DNA of 64,000 bases from RSA9 sp036381195. GTDB lineage: Bacteria; Gemmatimonadota; Gemmatimonadetes; Longimicrobiales; RSA9. Within the stretch, counting starts at the first letter, position 1. Each line of letters begins with the position of its first letter. The stretch is taken from positions 1 through 64,000 of the forward strand of contig DASVDH010000105.1 of the NCBI GenBank assembly GCA_036381195.1, given 5' to 3'. Below, piece after piece: positions 18,606 through 26,704 of the stretch. A program made the translations under genes and the position numbers. The notes beneath the pieces were generated by a model. That model searched no databases, was not told the DNA's origin, and saw only the letters and a program-made list of their open reading frames with translations.

Positions 18606-19783
18606 CGCGAATGGTTCCCGCGCGAGTGCTCGGGGCCGCGCTCGCGGCCGTCCTCGCGCTGCCGGCGGCCGGCGGCGCGCAATCCCTGTTCTCGACGCGC
18701 GGCCTCGGCGTCCCCGTCGCCCCGCTGGACGCCCGCGCGCGCGCTCTCGGCGGGGTGGGCGTCGGCCTGCTCGGCTGGAGCGGCGCCCTGGGGAACCCGG
18801 CGGCGGCCGCCGGTGTGGCGCGGCGGGGCGTCGTCGCGGCGGTGCAGCCGTCTCGCCGCTCGGTCGCGTTCGGGGGCCAGGAAGACGACCTCGGTGGCAC
18901 GCGTTTCCCCCTGATCCAGGCGGTGCAGCCGCTGGGGGACCGGCTCGTGCTGAGCGTGGGGTACGGCGGGTTCCTCGACCAGAGCTGGGCGGTGGTTTCG
19001 GAGGACACCGTGATCCTCGGCGGGCAGCCGCTCCGGACGCGCGACCTCATCGAGTCCGAGGGCGGCGCCGCCCAGGCGCGTCTGGACGTCGCGTACTGGG
19101 TCTCTCCGTCGCTCGCCGTCGGCCTCGGCGCGGGCGTGTACACCGGCCGGCTGGAACGCGTCGCGAGCCGCGCGTTCCCGGACACGAACACGATCGAGGG
19201 ATACGAGAGCCGCGCGGCCTGGAACTACAGCGGCCCGTTGATCGCGGCCGGCGCGTGGTGGCAGCCCGTGTCCATTGCCCGGCTCGCCGCCAGCGTCACC
19301 TGGTCCGGTGAGCTGCACGCCGATGCCGAGGACGATGCATCCGGCGACCTGCGCGTGAAGTTGCCGCTCCAGGTCGCGGTGGGCGCGAGCGGCCACCTCG
19401 CGCCGCGCCTGCTTGCGGCCGTGGGCGGGCGCTGGGCCGGCTGGAGCTCGGCTGCCGACGCGCTCGGCGAGCCCGACGCCGCGGCAGACATCTGGGAGGT
19501 GGGCGGCGGGATCGAGTGGACCGGCTCCCGCGCGCTGAACCGGCCTCTCCCGCTCCGGCTGGGCTTCCATTACGGAAAGCTGCCGTTCCGCGTCCGCGGC
19601 GCCACGCCGAGCGAGTGGGCGGTCGCCTTCGGCGTCGGGACGATCCTCGCCGGCGACGAGCTCGGCCCTCGCGCTGCTCTGGACGCGACCGTCGAGCGCG
19701 GCGGCCGCGGCGATGCCGCCACGACGGGGCTGACCGAGAGCTTCTGGCGGTTCACCATCTCCCTCGCGCTCTTCGGCCAGTGA
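18602..19783 (+). CDS. outer-membrane beta-barrel protein, PorV/FadL-like
   Basis: A 393-residue exported protein with signal peptide (RVLGAALAAVLALPAAGGAQS). The mature start SLFSTRGLGVPVAPLDARARALGGVGVG and ALGNPAAAAG is the pattern of PorV/PorQ-type and FadL-like barrels of the Bacteroidota-Gemmatimonadota side. The rest alternates amphipathic strands ending in FWRFTISLALFGQ. In type IX secretion systems PorV is a shuttle, but no other Por gene is near, so a general transport or assembly role is as likely. The start ATG 18602 overlaps the upstream lipoprotein stop; the frame remains open much further upstream but only as an antisense-free shadow of the lipoprotein gene. Confidence 0.65.
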   Translation: MTRMVPARVLGAALAAVLALPAAGGAQSLFSTRGLGVPVAPLDARARALGGVGVGLLGWSGALGNPAAAAGVARRGVVAAVQPSRRSVAFGGQEDDLGGTRFPLIQAVQPLGDRLVLSVGYGGFLDQSWAVVSEDTVILGGQPLRTRDLIESEGGAAQARLDVAYWVSPSLAVGLGAGVYTGRLERVASRAFPDTNTIEGYESRAAWNYSGPLIAAGAWWQPVSIARLAASVTWSGELHADAEDDASGDLRVKLPLQVAVGASGHLAPRLLAAVGGRWAGWSSAADALGEPDAAADIWEVGGGIEWTGSRALNRPLPLRLGFHYGKLPFRVRGATPSEWAVAFGVGTILAGDELGPRAALDATVERGGRGDAATTGLTESFWRFTISLALFGQ

Positions 19784-19823
19784 CCTCACGGGGCGCCGCA
19801 GGGTAACACTGGCAAGTTCTGCC

Positions 19824-21407
19824 ATGGACCTGCTCCACACGATGACGCACGATTCCGTCCGGCGCCGGCGCGCCTACGTCGAGACCTACGGCTGCCAGAT
19901 GAACATCAGCGATGGCGAGCTGATGCAGGGCATCCTGGCAGCGCAGGGCTTCGAGCTCGCCGACCGCCCGGAGGAGGCCGACGTCATCCTCGTCAACACC
20001 TGCGCGGTCCGCGAGCACGCGGAGCAGCGGGTGCTGGGGCGCGTGGGCCAGCTCCGGAAGCTCAAGAAGCACCGGCCCGACCTCGTCATCGGCGTGACCG
20101 GCTGCATGGCCCAGCGCATGGGCGAAGCGCTGCTCGATCGCGCGCCCTACGTGGATCTGGTGATGGGCCCCGACGGCTATCGCCGCCTGCCGGACGTGCT
20201 CCGCGACCTCCGGCCGGGCTGGCTGCCGGGCGGCGCCGGCGCGGGGGACGACGCGGCGGGCGCTCGCCCTGCCGTGCGCGCGGCGCCGGCGGGCCGGCGG
20301 GAGCTGCCCGTCCTGGGCGCGGTGCCGGCGGCGGCTTCCGCGGCGGCATCCGTTGCGGGTGCGGCCGGCGCGAGGCCCGGCGTGGCGACTTCGCGGCCCG
20401 TGTCCGGTGGCGCGGTCCGGGCGACGGCGCCGCAACGGGTTGCAGTGCTCGACTTCCAGCCGCACGAGAACTACGAGGGCCTCGAGGTCCGGCGCGGCTC
20501 GCGTGTGAGCGCATGGGTGCCGATCCAGCGCGGGTGCAACTACCGGTGCACCTACTGCATCGTGCCGTACACGCGCGGGTCGGAGAAGAACCGGGATCCG
20601 GAGCGGATCCTCGAGGAAGTGAGGAGCATCGCGGCCCAGGGGATCCCGGAGGTCGTCCTGCTCGGGCAGACGGTCAACTCCTACGAGCATGGGGAGTGGG
20701 ACTTCCCGCGGTTGCTCCGCGCCGTGGCGCGGGTGGACGGGATCCGGCGCGTGCGCTTCACCTCACCGCACCCGAACGACGTGTCGGAGCGGTTGGTCGA
20801 GGTCATGGCGACGGAGCCGACGGTCTGCCGGCAGATCCACCTGCCGGTGCAGGCGGGACACGACCGCACGCTCAAGCGGATGCTGCGGCGCTACACGGTG
20901 GCGGCGTACCTCGAGAAGGTGCGGCTGCTGCGGAGCGCGATCCCCGAGATCGCGCTCTCGACGGACGTCATCGTGGCGTTCCCCGGCGAGACCGAGGAGG
21001 AGTTCGAGGCGACGCTGGACCTGCTGCGCGCCGTCCGCTACGACGACGCGTTCCTGTACCGGTACTCGCCGCGGGACGGTACTCCCGCGACGCGGCTGCC
21101 GCGCGAGCAGTTCATCCCGGACGCGGTGGCGCAGGAGCGGCTCGAGCGCGTCATCGCGTTGCAGCGGCAGATCCAGGCGGAGATCAACCGGGGCGAGGTG
21201 GGGCGGACCGTGGAGGTGCTGGTCGAGCGCGAGGCCCGGAGTGAGGGCGACGTGCTCGGCCGGACGGAGTCCAACAAGGTCGTCGCGTTCCCCGGCGGGC
21301 CCGAGCTGGTGGGGCGGTTCATGCGAGTCCGGCTCACGGGAACCACGGGCGCGACCTTCACGGGTGAGGTGGTGGGTCCCGGGGAGGAGGTGGGGCGCGT
21401 GGCATGA
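19824..21407 (+). CDS. miaB: tRNA-2-methylthio-N6-dimethylallyladenosine synthase MiaB
   Basis: A radical-SAM methylthiotransferase that modifies A37 of tRNAs reading UNN codons. The N-terminal MTTase domain has its three cluster cysteines (YGCQMN, NTCAVREHA, TGCMAQR). The radical-SAM motif is CNYRCTYC near residue 237. A C-terminal TRAM domain follows (GRTVEVLVE...LTGTTGATFTGEVVG). At 527 residues it is longer than the usual 440-475, because residues about 136-208 form an Ala/Gly/Pro/Arg-rich linker between the MTTase and radical-SAM domains. No frameshift is needed, and the conserved parts are intact. The stop overlaps the next gene (ATGA). Confidence 0.93.
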   Translation: MDLLHTMTHDSVRRRRAYVETYGCQMNISDGELMQGILAAQGFELADRPEEADVILVNTCAVREHAEQRVLGRVGQLRKLKKHRPDLVIGVTGCMAQRMGEALLDRAPYVDLVMGPDGYRRLPDVLRDLRPGWLPGGAGAGDDAAGARPAVRAAPAGRRELPVLGAVPAAASAAASVAGAAGARPGVATSRPVSGGAVRATAPQRVAVLDFQPHENYEGLEVRRGSRVSAWVPIQRGCNYRCTYCIVPYTRGSEKNRDPERILEEVRSIAAQGIPEVVLLGQTVNSYEHGEWDFPRLLRAVARVDGIRRVRFTSPHPNDVSERLVEVMATEPTVCRQIHLPVQAGHDRTLKRMLRRYTVAAYLEKVRLLRSAIPEIALSTDVIVAFPGETEEEFEATLDLLRAVRYDDAFLYRYSPRDGTPATRLPREQFIPDAVAQERLERVIALQRQIQAEINRGEVGRTVEVLVEREARSEGDVLGRTESNKVVAFPGGPELVGRFMRVRLTGTTGATFTGEVVGPGEEVGRVA

Positions 21408-21649
21408 GCCGCTTGCCCGAGCGCGTTGCTGCGCTGCTGCTGCTCGCCGCGCTGGCGGGCTTCGCCTACTTCAACGCCGGGGAGCGTGTAACGCTTCGCC
21501 TCGGCGTCTTCGTCATTACCGGAGTCCCTCTCTCCATCGTGATCACCGGCGCCGCGCTGCTGGGCATGCTGGCCATGTTCGTGGTGGGCTTGCGCACGGA
21601 CCTGCGGGTGCGCCGGCTGCTGCGAGACCGGCTGGCCCGGGAACCCTAG
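21404..21649 (+). CDS. small two-helix membrane protein, LapA-like (DUF1049)
   Basis: An 81-residue protein with two membrane helices (about 8-24 and 45-62) and a basic C-terminus (RTDLRVRRLLRDRL). The first helix followed by NAGERVTLRLGVF and then a second helix is the layout of the LapA/DUF1049 family, linked in enterobacteria to lipopolysaccharide assembly. The match is structural and motif-level only. It overlaps miaB by four bases and precedes comEC by 55 nt. Confidence 0.6.
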   Translation: MSRLPERVAALLLLAALAGFAYFNAGERVTLRLGVFVITGVPLSIVITGAALLGMLAMFVVGLRTDLRVRRLLRDRLAREP

Positions 21650-21704
21650 CAACCCTGGCGGCCGCTGCCGGCGCCGGCCGGCGCGCGCCCCGCGGGAGCG
21701 GCGC

Positions 21705-24164
21705 GTGAGCCGCGCGCTGCCGCCGCTCGCCCGGGCGGCGCTGCTGCTGCTGGGCGCGGTCGCGCTCGGGCTGCGGCTCCCCGCCGCGCAGCCGCTGCCG
21801 ATCCTGGTCCCGGCAGTGGGGCTCGCGGCCTGGATGCTGGTGGGCGCGCACGGCGGCCGCGCCGCGTCCTCGCTCGCGGTGCTGGCCGCGGCGGGGTTCG
21901 CGCTGGGGTCCGCCGGCGCGACGCTGGCGCGCGAGGACTGCCGGGCGCGGCTGCCGGACGGCGCGCGCATCGCCGCGCGCGGTGCGTTTGAGGCGCGGCC
22001 GCTCCCGGACGGGACGACCCCGTTCCGCATCGAGGCGATCCGGGCGGCGGGGCCCCTCGCGGGTTCGGCGAACCCGGCTGCCCGGGGCGGACCCGACTCG
22101 GCGGCCGCTCGGCTCGCCATGCCGGGCTCGCCGACTGCACGCCCGCCCCGACCGGGCGACGCGGAAAGAGGGTGGGTCAGGTGCGCGGGCACCGTCCGGG
22201 TGCGGCCTCCGCCCCGGGCGGCCACCCTGCCCGCGGCGGGCGTCGCGGTCGAGGCGCGGGGGCGGTGGTGGGCGGTGCCGCCGGAGGGGCCGTGGCCGCG
22301 GTCGCCGGAATTCGCCGGCCTCCTCTTCCTCGATGCGATCCACGCCGCTCCCGCTGGCGAACAGGGCCGGCGCCCGCTGCTCGCCGCACGGGGCGCCGCG
22401 CAGGAGCGGCTCCAGCGCCTGCTCCCCCGTCACGCCGCCCTTGCCGAGGCGCTCCTGCTCGCCCAGACGGGCGGGCTGGACCCGGCAGTGCGGCAGCGGT
22501 TCGCGCTCTCCGGGCTGACCCACCTGCTCTCCATCTCCGGACAGCACGTCGCGCTGATCGCCGGCACGCTGCTCTTGCTCTTCCGCATCCTGCGCGTGAG
22601 GCGGCTGGCCGCGGACGCGACGGCGGCGTGCGTGATCGTGGCGTACGTGCTGTTCCTGGGTGCCCCGCACGCCGCCGCGCGCGCCGCGCTGCTCCTGCTC
22701 CTCGCGCTGGCGGGGCGGATGCTCCAGCGCCCGGCCGACCCGTTCGCCCTGCTCGCGGCTGCGGCGATCCCGCTCGTCCTGTTGGACCCGCTCGCCCCGC
22801 TCGACCCCGGGTTCCAACTCTCGTTCGCAGGGATGGCCGGCCTGATCGCGCTGCGGCGGCGCCTGCTCGACGCGTTGCGTCCGCGGTTCGGCCGCTGGCT
22901 CGCCGACTCGCTCGGCACCAGCCTCGCTGCGACCCTCGCGACGGCGCCGATCGCCGCGCTGCATTTCGGCACCGTCGCGCCTGTGGGCATCGTGGCGAAC
23001 CTGGTGGCCATCCCGCTGGTCGCCGCCGCCGTGCCGGCCACGGCGCTCGCGCTCGCGGCCAGCGCCGTCGCGTGGCCGGCCGGCACGTTCCTCGCCGGGG
23101 CGGCGGACCTGCTGCTCGGCGCGCTCGATGGAGTGGCGGGCGCGGCGGCCTCCGTGCCGGGCGGGCACGCCTACGTCCCCGCCGACGATGTGGCGGCGTG
23201 GGTGGCCGCAGCCACGGGCGCGGCATTCCTGTCCGGCTGGCTCGCGCGGGTCGTGGGGGGTGGGGCCGCGCGCCTGCGGCGGGGCGTGCGGCGCGCCGTC
23301 GCCGCCGGCGCCGCGCTCGCCTTCCTGTTCGTCTGGCCGCTGGTCGCCAGCCGGTCCGGCGGTGATGCGCTCGAGATCCACGCGATCGACGTGGGGCAGG
23401 GGGACGCCTTCGCGATCCGCACGCCGGACGGCCGCTGGATCCTGGTGGACGCCGGCCCCCGGACGGACCGCCACGACGCCGGCCGCGCCCGCGTCGTCCC
23501 CTACCTCCTGCGCCACGGCACGCGCCGCGTGGACGCACTGATCCTCACGCACCCGGATGCAGACCACATCGGCGGGGCCGCTGCCGTGCTGGACGCGCTC
23601 GAGGTCGGGCTCGTGGTGGACCCGGGACTGCCCGCCGGAAAGCCGCTCTACGTCGAGCTGCTGCGGGATGCGGCCCGCGAGGACGTGCGGTGGCTCGCGG
23701 CCCGCTCAGGCCGCCAGCTGCGTGCGGGAGACGTCGTCCTCCACTTCCTCTACCCGGATGGAGAGGCCGACGGGAGCTTGCTTGACGGCCAGCCGGCGGC
23801 GAACGATTTTTCAGTCGTTTTCAGTCTGACGTACGGCCGCTTCGCAGCGTTGTTCATGGGGGATGCGCCCGCGGCAGTCGAGGAGCGCCTCGTCGCCCGG
23901 CACGGCGACGCGCTTCGCGCGGATCTGCTCAAGGTCGGGCACCACGGCAGCAGCACCTCCACCTCCGAGGCGTTGCTCGCCGCCGTCGAGCCAGACATCG
24001 CGCTCCTCTCGCTCGGCCGGCACAACCGGTACGGGCATCCGGCCCCGGCCGTGATCCGGCGGCTCGAGCGGCACGGGGTTCGCATCCTGCGCACCGACCA
24101 GAGCGGGCACGTCACTCTCCGCGTCCAGCCGGACGGCCGCGTCGAGGTGGAGACCACGCGATGA
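21705..24164 (+). CDS. comEC: ComEC/Rec2 competence-type DNA uptake protein
   Basis: ComEC forms the inner-membrane channel for single-stranded DNA uptake. The 819-residue protein shows the full three-part architecture: N-terminal membrane helices plus DUF4131-like soluble region, the Competence domain with many helices (about 250-530, starting LSGLTHLLSISGQHVALIAG), and a C-terminal metallo-beta-lactamase nuclease domain with IDVGQGDAFAIRTPDG, LTHPDADHIGGA and LKVGHHGSSTSTSE. The HxDxDH-type metal site is intact. GTG 21705 with GGGAG upstream is chosen. Together with the separate MBL lipoprotein at 30284 this suggests natural competence potential, though no pilus or comEA gene is in the window. 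Confidence 0.93.
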   Translation: MSRALPPLARAALLLLGAVALGLRLPAAQPLPILVPAVGLAAWMLVGAHGGRAASSLAVLAAAGFALGSAGATLAREDCRARLPDGARIAARGAFEARPLPDGTTPFRIEAIRAAGPLAGSANPAARGGPDSAAARLAMPGSPTARPPRPGDAERGWVRCAGTVRVRPPPRAATLPAAGVAVEARGRWWAVPPEGPWPRSPEFAGLLFLDAIHAAPAGEQGRRPLLAARGAAQERLQRLLPRHAALAEALLLAQTGGLDPAVRQRFALSGLTHLLSISGQHVALIAGTLLLLFRILRVRRLAADATAACVIVAYVLFLGAPHAAARAALLLLLALAGRMLQRPADPFALLAAAAIPLVLLDPLAPLDPGFQLSFAGMAGLIALRRRLLDALRPRFGRWLADSLGTSLAATLATAPIAALHFGTVAPVGIVANLVAIPLVAAAVPATALALAASAVAWPAGTFLAGAADLLLGALDGVAGAAASVPGGHAYVPADDVAAWVAAATGAAFLSGWLARVVGGGAARLRRGVRRAVAAGAALAFLFVWPLVASRSGGDALEIHAIDVGQGDAFAIRTPDGRWILVDAGPRTDRHDAGRARVVPYLLRHGTRRVDALILTHPDADHIGGAAAVLDALEVGLVVDPGLPAGKPLYVELLRDAAREDVRWLAARSGRQLRAGDVVLHFLYPDGEADGSLLDGQPAANDFSVVFSLTYGRFAALFMGDAPAAVEERLVARHGDALRADLLKVGHHGSSTSTSEALLAAVEPDIALLSLGRHNRYGHPAPAVIRRLERHGVRILRTDQSGHVTLRVQPDGRVEVETTR

Positions 24165-24556
24165 TCGACTGGCTGCTCCGTGCACTGGTCCGCGAGCGGG
24201 TGGAGACCGCGGAGCCGCTGCCACCCGGCGTTTCGCTGCGCCGCGCGCGCTGGCTCCCGGCGCTGGGCGGCCGCCTTTCCGGAATGGGCCGGCCGGCGGC
24301 GGCCGTGACGCTCGGCCGGACCATCGTCGTCCACCCGGCCGCCCGCATCACCCGCCGGCTGCTGCGTCACGAGCTCGCCCACGTGCGCCAGTGGCAACGG
24401 CGCCCGCTCCTGTTTCCGCTGCTCTACATCCTGAGTCACCTGCGCCACGGGTACGAGTCCAACCCGTTCGAGGTGGAGGCCCGCAACGCCGAGCGGGACG
24501 AGCCGGCCCGAGACGCGCCGGACGCGCCCGCGACGCCCGACCGGAGGCAGCCATGA
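24161..24556 (+). CDS. putative HExxH metalloprotease-like protein
   Basis: A 131-residue protein of unknown function whose centre is LLRHELAHVRQWQR, a zinc-metallopeptidase HExxH followed by the hydrophobic pattern seen in DUF4157/SprT-like proteins. A hydrophobic stretch (LLFPLLYILSHL) follows, and a conserved-looking NPFEVEARNAE supplies an extra Glu that could be the third zinc ligand (ExxA). It is very short for a stand-alone protease. It overlaps both neighbours by ATGA (comEC before, fbp after), so it is translated as part of that run. Confidence 0.6.
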   Translation: MIDWLLRALVRERVETAEPLPPGVSLRRARWLPALGGRLSGMGRPAAAVTLGRTIVVHPAARITRRLLRHELAHVRQWQRRPLLFPLLYILSHLRHGYESNPFEVEARNAERDEPARDAPDAPATPDRRQP

Positions 24557-25581
24557 CCTCTGTCGTCACCATCGACCGCCACATCATCGAGCAGGAACGC
24601 AAGTATCCGCAGGCGACCGGCGCGTTCAGCAACATCCTGTACGACATCGCGCTGGCCGCCAAGATGATCGCCAAGGAGGTGAACAAGGCCGGGCTCGTGG
24701 ACATCCTGGGCGCCACGGAGCGCACCAACGTGCACGGCGAGACGGTGAAGAAGCTGGACGAGTACGCGCACGAGGTGATGTTCAAGGCGCTGGACCACGG
24801 CGGCTACCTGTGCTGCATGGCGTCCGAGGAAGCCGAGGAGATGCTCGAGATCCCGGCGCAGTTCCCTACGGGCAAGTATGCATTGCTCTACGATCCGCTG
24901 GATGGCTCCTCGAACATCGAGGCCAACGTCTCGATCGGCACCATCTTCTCCCTGCACCGCAAGGTCTCGAGCGCCGAGCGCGGCTCGCTCGAGGACCTGC
25001 TCCAGCCCGGGAACCGGCAGGTCGCGGCGGGCTACGTCGTCTACGGCTCGTCCACGATGCTGGTCTACACGACGGGCAACGGCGTGCACGGCTTCACGCT
25101 GGATCCTTCGATCGGCGAGTTCCTGCTCAGTCATCCGGACATCCAGATCCCCACGCCGCCGCAGCGGATCTACAGCGTGAACGAGGGCAACTACCGCAAC
25201 TGGTCGCCCGGGCAGCGCCGGCTGGTGGACCACCTGAAGGGGCTGGACGGCGAGGCGGGCAAGCCGTTCTCCGCCCGCTACATCGGCTCGCTGGTCGCGG
25301 ACTTCCACCGCACGCTGCTGTACGGCGGGCTGTTCATGTACCCCGCGGATGCCAAGAACCCGCGCGGCAAGCTCCGGCTGCTCTACGAGGCGGCGCCGCT
25401 GGCCTTCGTGTGCGAGCAGGCGGGCGGGCGCGCCTCGGATGGCGAGCGGGACATCCTAGACATCCAGCCGGAGGCGCTGCACCAGCGCACGCCGCTCTAC
25501 ATCGGCTCGCGCGAGCTCGTCGACCTCGCCCAGTCGTTCCTCGCGGCGGACCGCGAGCCGGCGAACGCGGGCGCGGTGTGA
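24553..25581 (+). CDS. fbp: fructose-1,6-bisphosphatase, class I
   Basis: Hydrolyses fructose-1,6-bisphosphate to fructose-6-phosphate, the committed gluconeogenic step. 342 residues, normal for class I. Metal and substrate motifs are intact: MASEEAEEM, YDPLDGSSNIEANVSIGTIF, and YSVNEGN. C-terminal region has LRLLYEAAPLAFVCEQAGG. The ATG at 24553 has GGAGG six bases upstream and overlaps the preceding stop; the frame is open further upstream but only through the HExxH gene. A hairpin at 25589-25612 follows. Confidence 0.95.
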   Translation: MTSVVTIDRHIIEQERKYPQATGAFSNILYDIALAAKMIAKEVNKAGLVDILGATERTNVHGETVKKLDEYAHEVMFKALDHGGYLCCMASEEAEEMLEIPAQFPTGKYALLYDPLDGSSNIEANVSIGTIFSLHRKVSSAERGSLEDLLQPGNRQVAAGYVVYGSSTMLVYTTGNGVHGFTLDPSIGEFLLSHPDIQIPTPPQRIYSVNEGNYRNWSPGQRRLVDHLKGLDGEAGKPFSARYIGSLVADFHRTLLYGGLFMYPADAKNPRGKLRLLYEAAPLAFVCEQAGGRASDGERDILDIQPEALHQRTPLYIGSRELVDLAQSFLAADREPANAGAV

Positions 25582-25588
25582 GGCCGAG

Positions 25589-25612
25589 CCGGGCCGCTCG
25601 ACGGCGGCCCGG
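25589..25612. terminator. 9-bp GC hairpin between convergent fbp and lipoprotein genes
   Basis: CCGGGCCGC (25589-25597) and GCGGCCCGG (25604-25612) pair perfectly around the loop TCGACG. It starts 8 nt after the fbp stop and ends 12 nt before the stop of the opposing gene, the expected place for a shared terminator. No T-tract is present. Confidence 0.6.
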
Positions 25613-25624
25613 AGGCCGGCCGCT

Positions 25625-26326
25625 TCAGGGCTGGTCGGGCGCCAGGATGCCGGCCTCGATGTAGCGGCCGATGGCCAGGCCGGTCAGGTCGTAGGCGACG
25701 CGCGGCTCGAGACCCAGCTCGTCGCGGATCACGTTCTCGCGCCGGATCGCGCAGGACGTCCAGGCCGGCTCGCCGGGCTCGGGATCCGGGCAGCCGCCCT
25801 CGATGTTGCGGCTCGCGGCCAGCGGGACGACGTGGCCGTAGATCTCGTGGATCAGGATCCGGTCCACGTCCGCCTCGAAGGCGCTGCGGGGCAGGTCGGT
25901 CCGGCGCCACAGGCGCTCGAGGCGTGGGAGATCGATCGTGACCACGGCGCCCGCGATCTCGCCGTTCTCGTCCCGGAGCGGGATGACCTCCCCCAGGTGC
26001 TGCGGGCTGTAGCGCTCGAGGCCGCGAACCATGGAACGGACGGCTGCGGGCCCGCCCACCAGCACGTAGAAGCCCGTCGCGTGGATCGAATCCATGCCCG
26101 CGCGCCAGGTGGCGGAGCGCCGTTCGAGCGCGTCCATCCGCGTGGCGAGGAGCTCGTCCGCCACCGTGACCTTGCCCATGACCCGAACCGGCGCGGGCGC
26201 CTGCACCTCCGGCCTCTCCGGCCTCGGCCGGGCGGCGGACGTGCACCCGAGCGCCCCGGCGAGCACGATCAGCGCGGCCGTGCGGCCGCGCGCGCGGCCC
26301 ACGGGCTTCCCCCTCCACCTCTCCAT
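25625..26326 (-). CDS. putative lipoprotein with HEIYGH motif
   Basis: This 233-residue product is not recognised. ATG 26326 has a G-rich GGGGGTGGGG upstream and gives a lipoprotein signal (TAALIVLAGALGC). An in-frame ATG at 26377 would add 17 residues across a hairpin. The mature protein is mixed helical, with DADVDRILIHEIYGH-like text: the motif HEIYGHVVPLA has His-Glu and a second His spaced one residue wider than a classic HExxH. Further acidic residues follow (RRENVIRDELGLEPR). A metal-dependent hydrolase is possible but unproven. Four Cys, two of them in GGCPDPEP and TSCAIRRE, could pair in the periplasm. It is divergent from the Oar-like receptor. Confidence 0.6.
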   Translation of the reverse strand: MERWRGKPVGRARGRTAALIVLAGALGCTSAARPRPERPEVQAPAPVRVMGKVTVADELLATRMDALERRSATWRAGMDSIHATGFYVLVGGPAAVRSMVRGLERYSPQHLGEVIPLRDENGEIAGAVVTIDLPRLERLWRRTDLPRSAFEADVDRILIHEIYGHVVPLAASRNIEGGCPDPEPGEPAWTSCAIRRENVIRDELGLEPRVAYDLTGLAIGRYIEAGILAPDQP

Positions 26327-26339
26327 GGCCCCACCCCCG

Positions 26340-26370
26340 AAAAACAGAAGGACGGCCCCGCGGACCGTCC
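26340..26370 (-). promoter_or_regulatory. terminator-like hairpin with T-tract in the lipoprotein leader
   Basis: Read on the minus strand, GGACGG and CCGTCC (26350-26370) form a 6-bp stem with a 9-nt loop, immediately followed by TTCTGTTTTT and, 14 nt later, the ATG at 26326. Since no minus-strand gene lies upstream, this looks like an attenuator in the 5' leader rather than an end-of-operon terminator. Confidence 0.4.
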
Positions 26371-26511
26371 CGTGCATTCCGTCCCCTCCCCGACGGGCCG
26401 CGTCGCAACGCGCCGCCGGCGCAGGGGGAAACGGTGCAAGCGGTGTGCCCCCCGCCCACCTGTCCCGTTCAGGCGGCCTGTTCGGCGCGCCACGGCGCCG
26501 GTCCGCTGCGA

Positions 26512-26529
26512 CGTTACCAAATGGTTACG
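26512..26529. promoter_or_regulatory. imperfect dyad, possible operator
   Basis: CGTTACCAAATGGTTACG is symmetric at 14 of 18 positions and lies about 20 bp upstream of the -35 of the predicted receptor promoter. It could bind an activator or repressor; no regulator gene is adjacent. Confidence 0.35.
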
Positions 26530-26549
26530 GCGGCCCGGAACGATCTGCC

Positions 26550-26577
26550 TTGACACTCGTCACGGGCCCCAGATAAC
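26550..26577 (+). promoter_or_regulatory. putative promoter of the Oar-like receptor gene
   Basis: A perfect TTGACA (26550-26555), a 16-nt spacer and GATAAC (26572-26577, 4 of 6). Transcription would start near 26584, giving a leader of about 120 nt before the ATG at 26705. Confidence 0.5.
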
Positions 26578-26704
26578 TTCGCCGCGCCATCACGAATCTG
26601 CTTCTCCCGCCTTGGAGGGTCGGCCCGCGCCGGGGCGGCGCACAGGCCCGACTTTGTCCGCAAGGCGACTCGCTGTTCGACGCTACGCTTGGAGGCAAGG
26701 TCGC

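Larger units (their letters stand above)
26327..26704. other. 378-nt divergent regulatory region
   Basis: No coding signal. It holds a hairpin plus T-tract facing the minus-strand lipoprotein (26340-26370), an imperfect dyad (26512-26529) and a promoter-like sequence for the forward receptor (26550-26577) with a leader of over 100 nt. Locally it is less GC-rich than the surrounding genes. Confidence 0.6.

Noticed and set aside
17280..19783. Type IX secretion system
   Set aside because: Only a PorV-like barrel is present; no PorK/L/M/N, Sov or C-terminal sorting-domain proteins are in the window.
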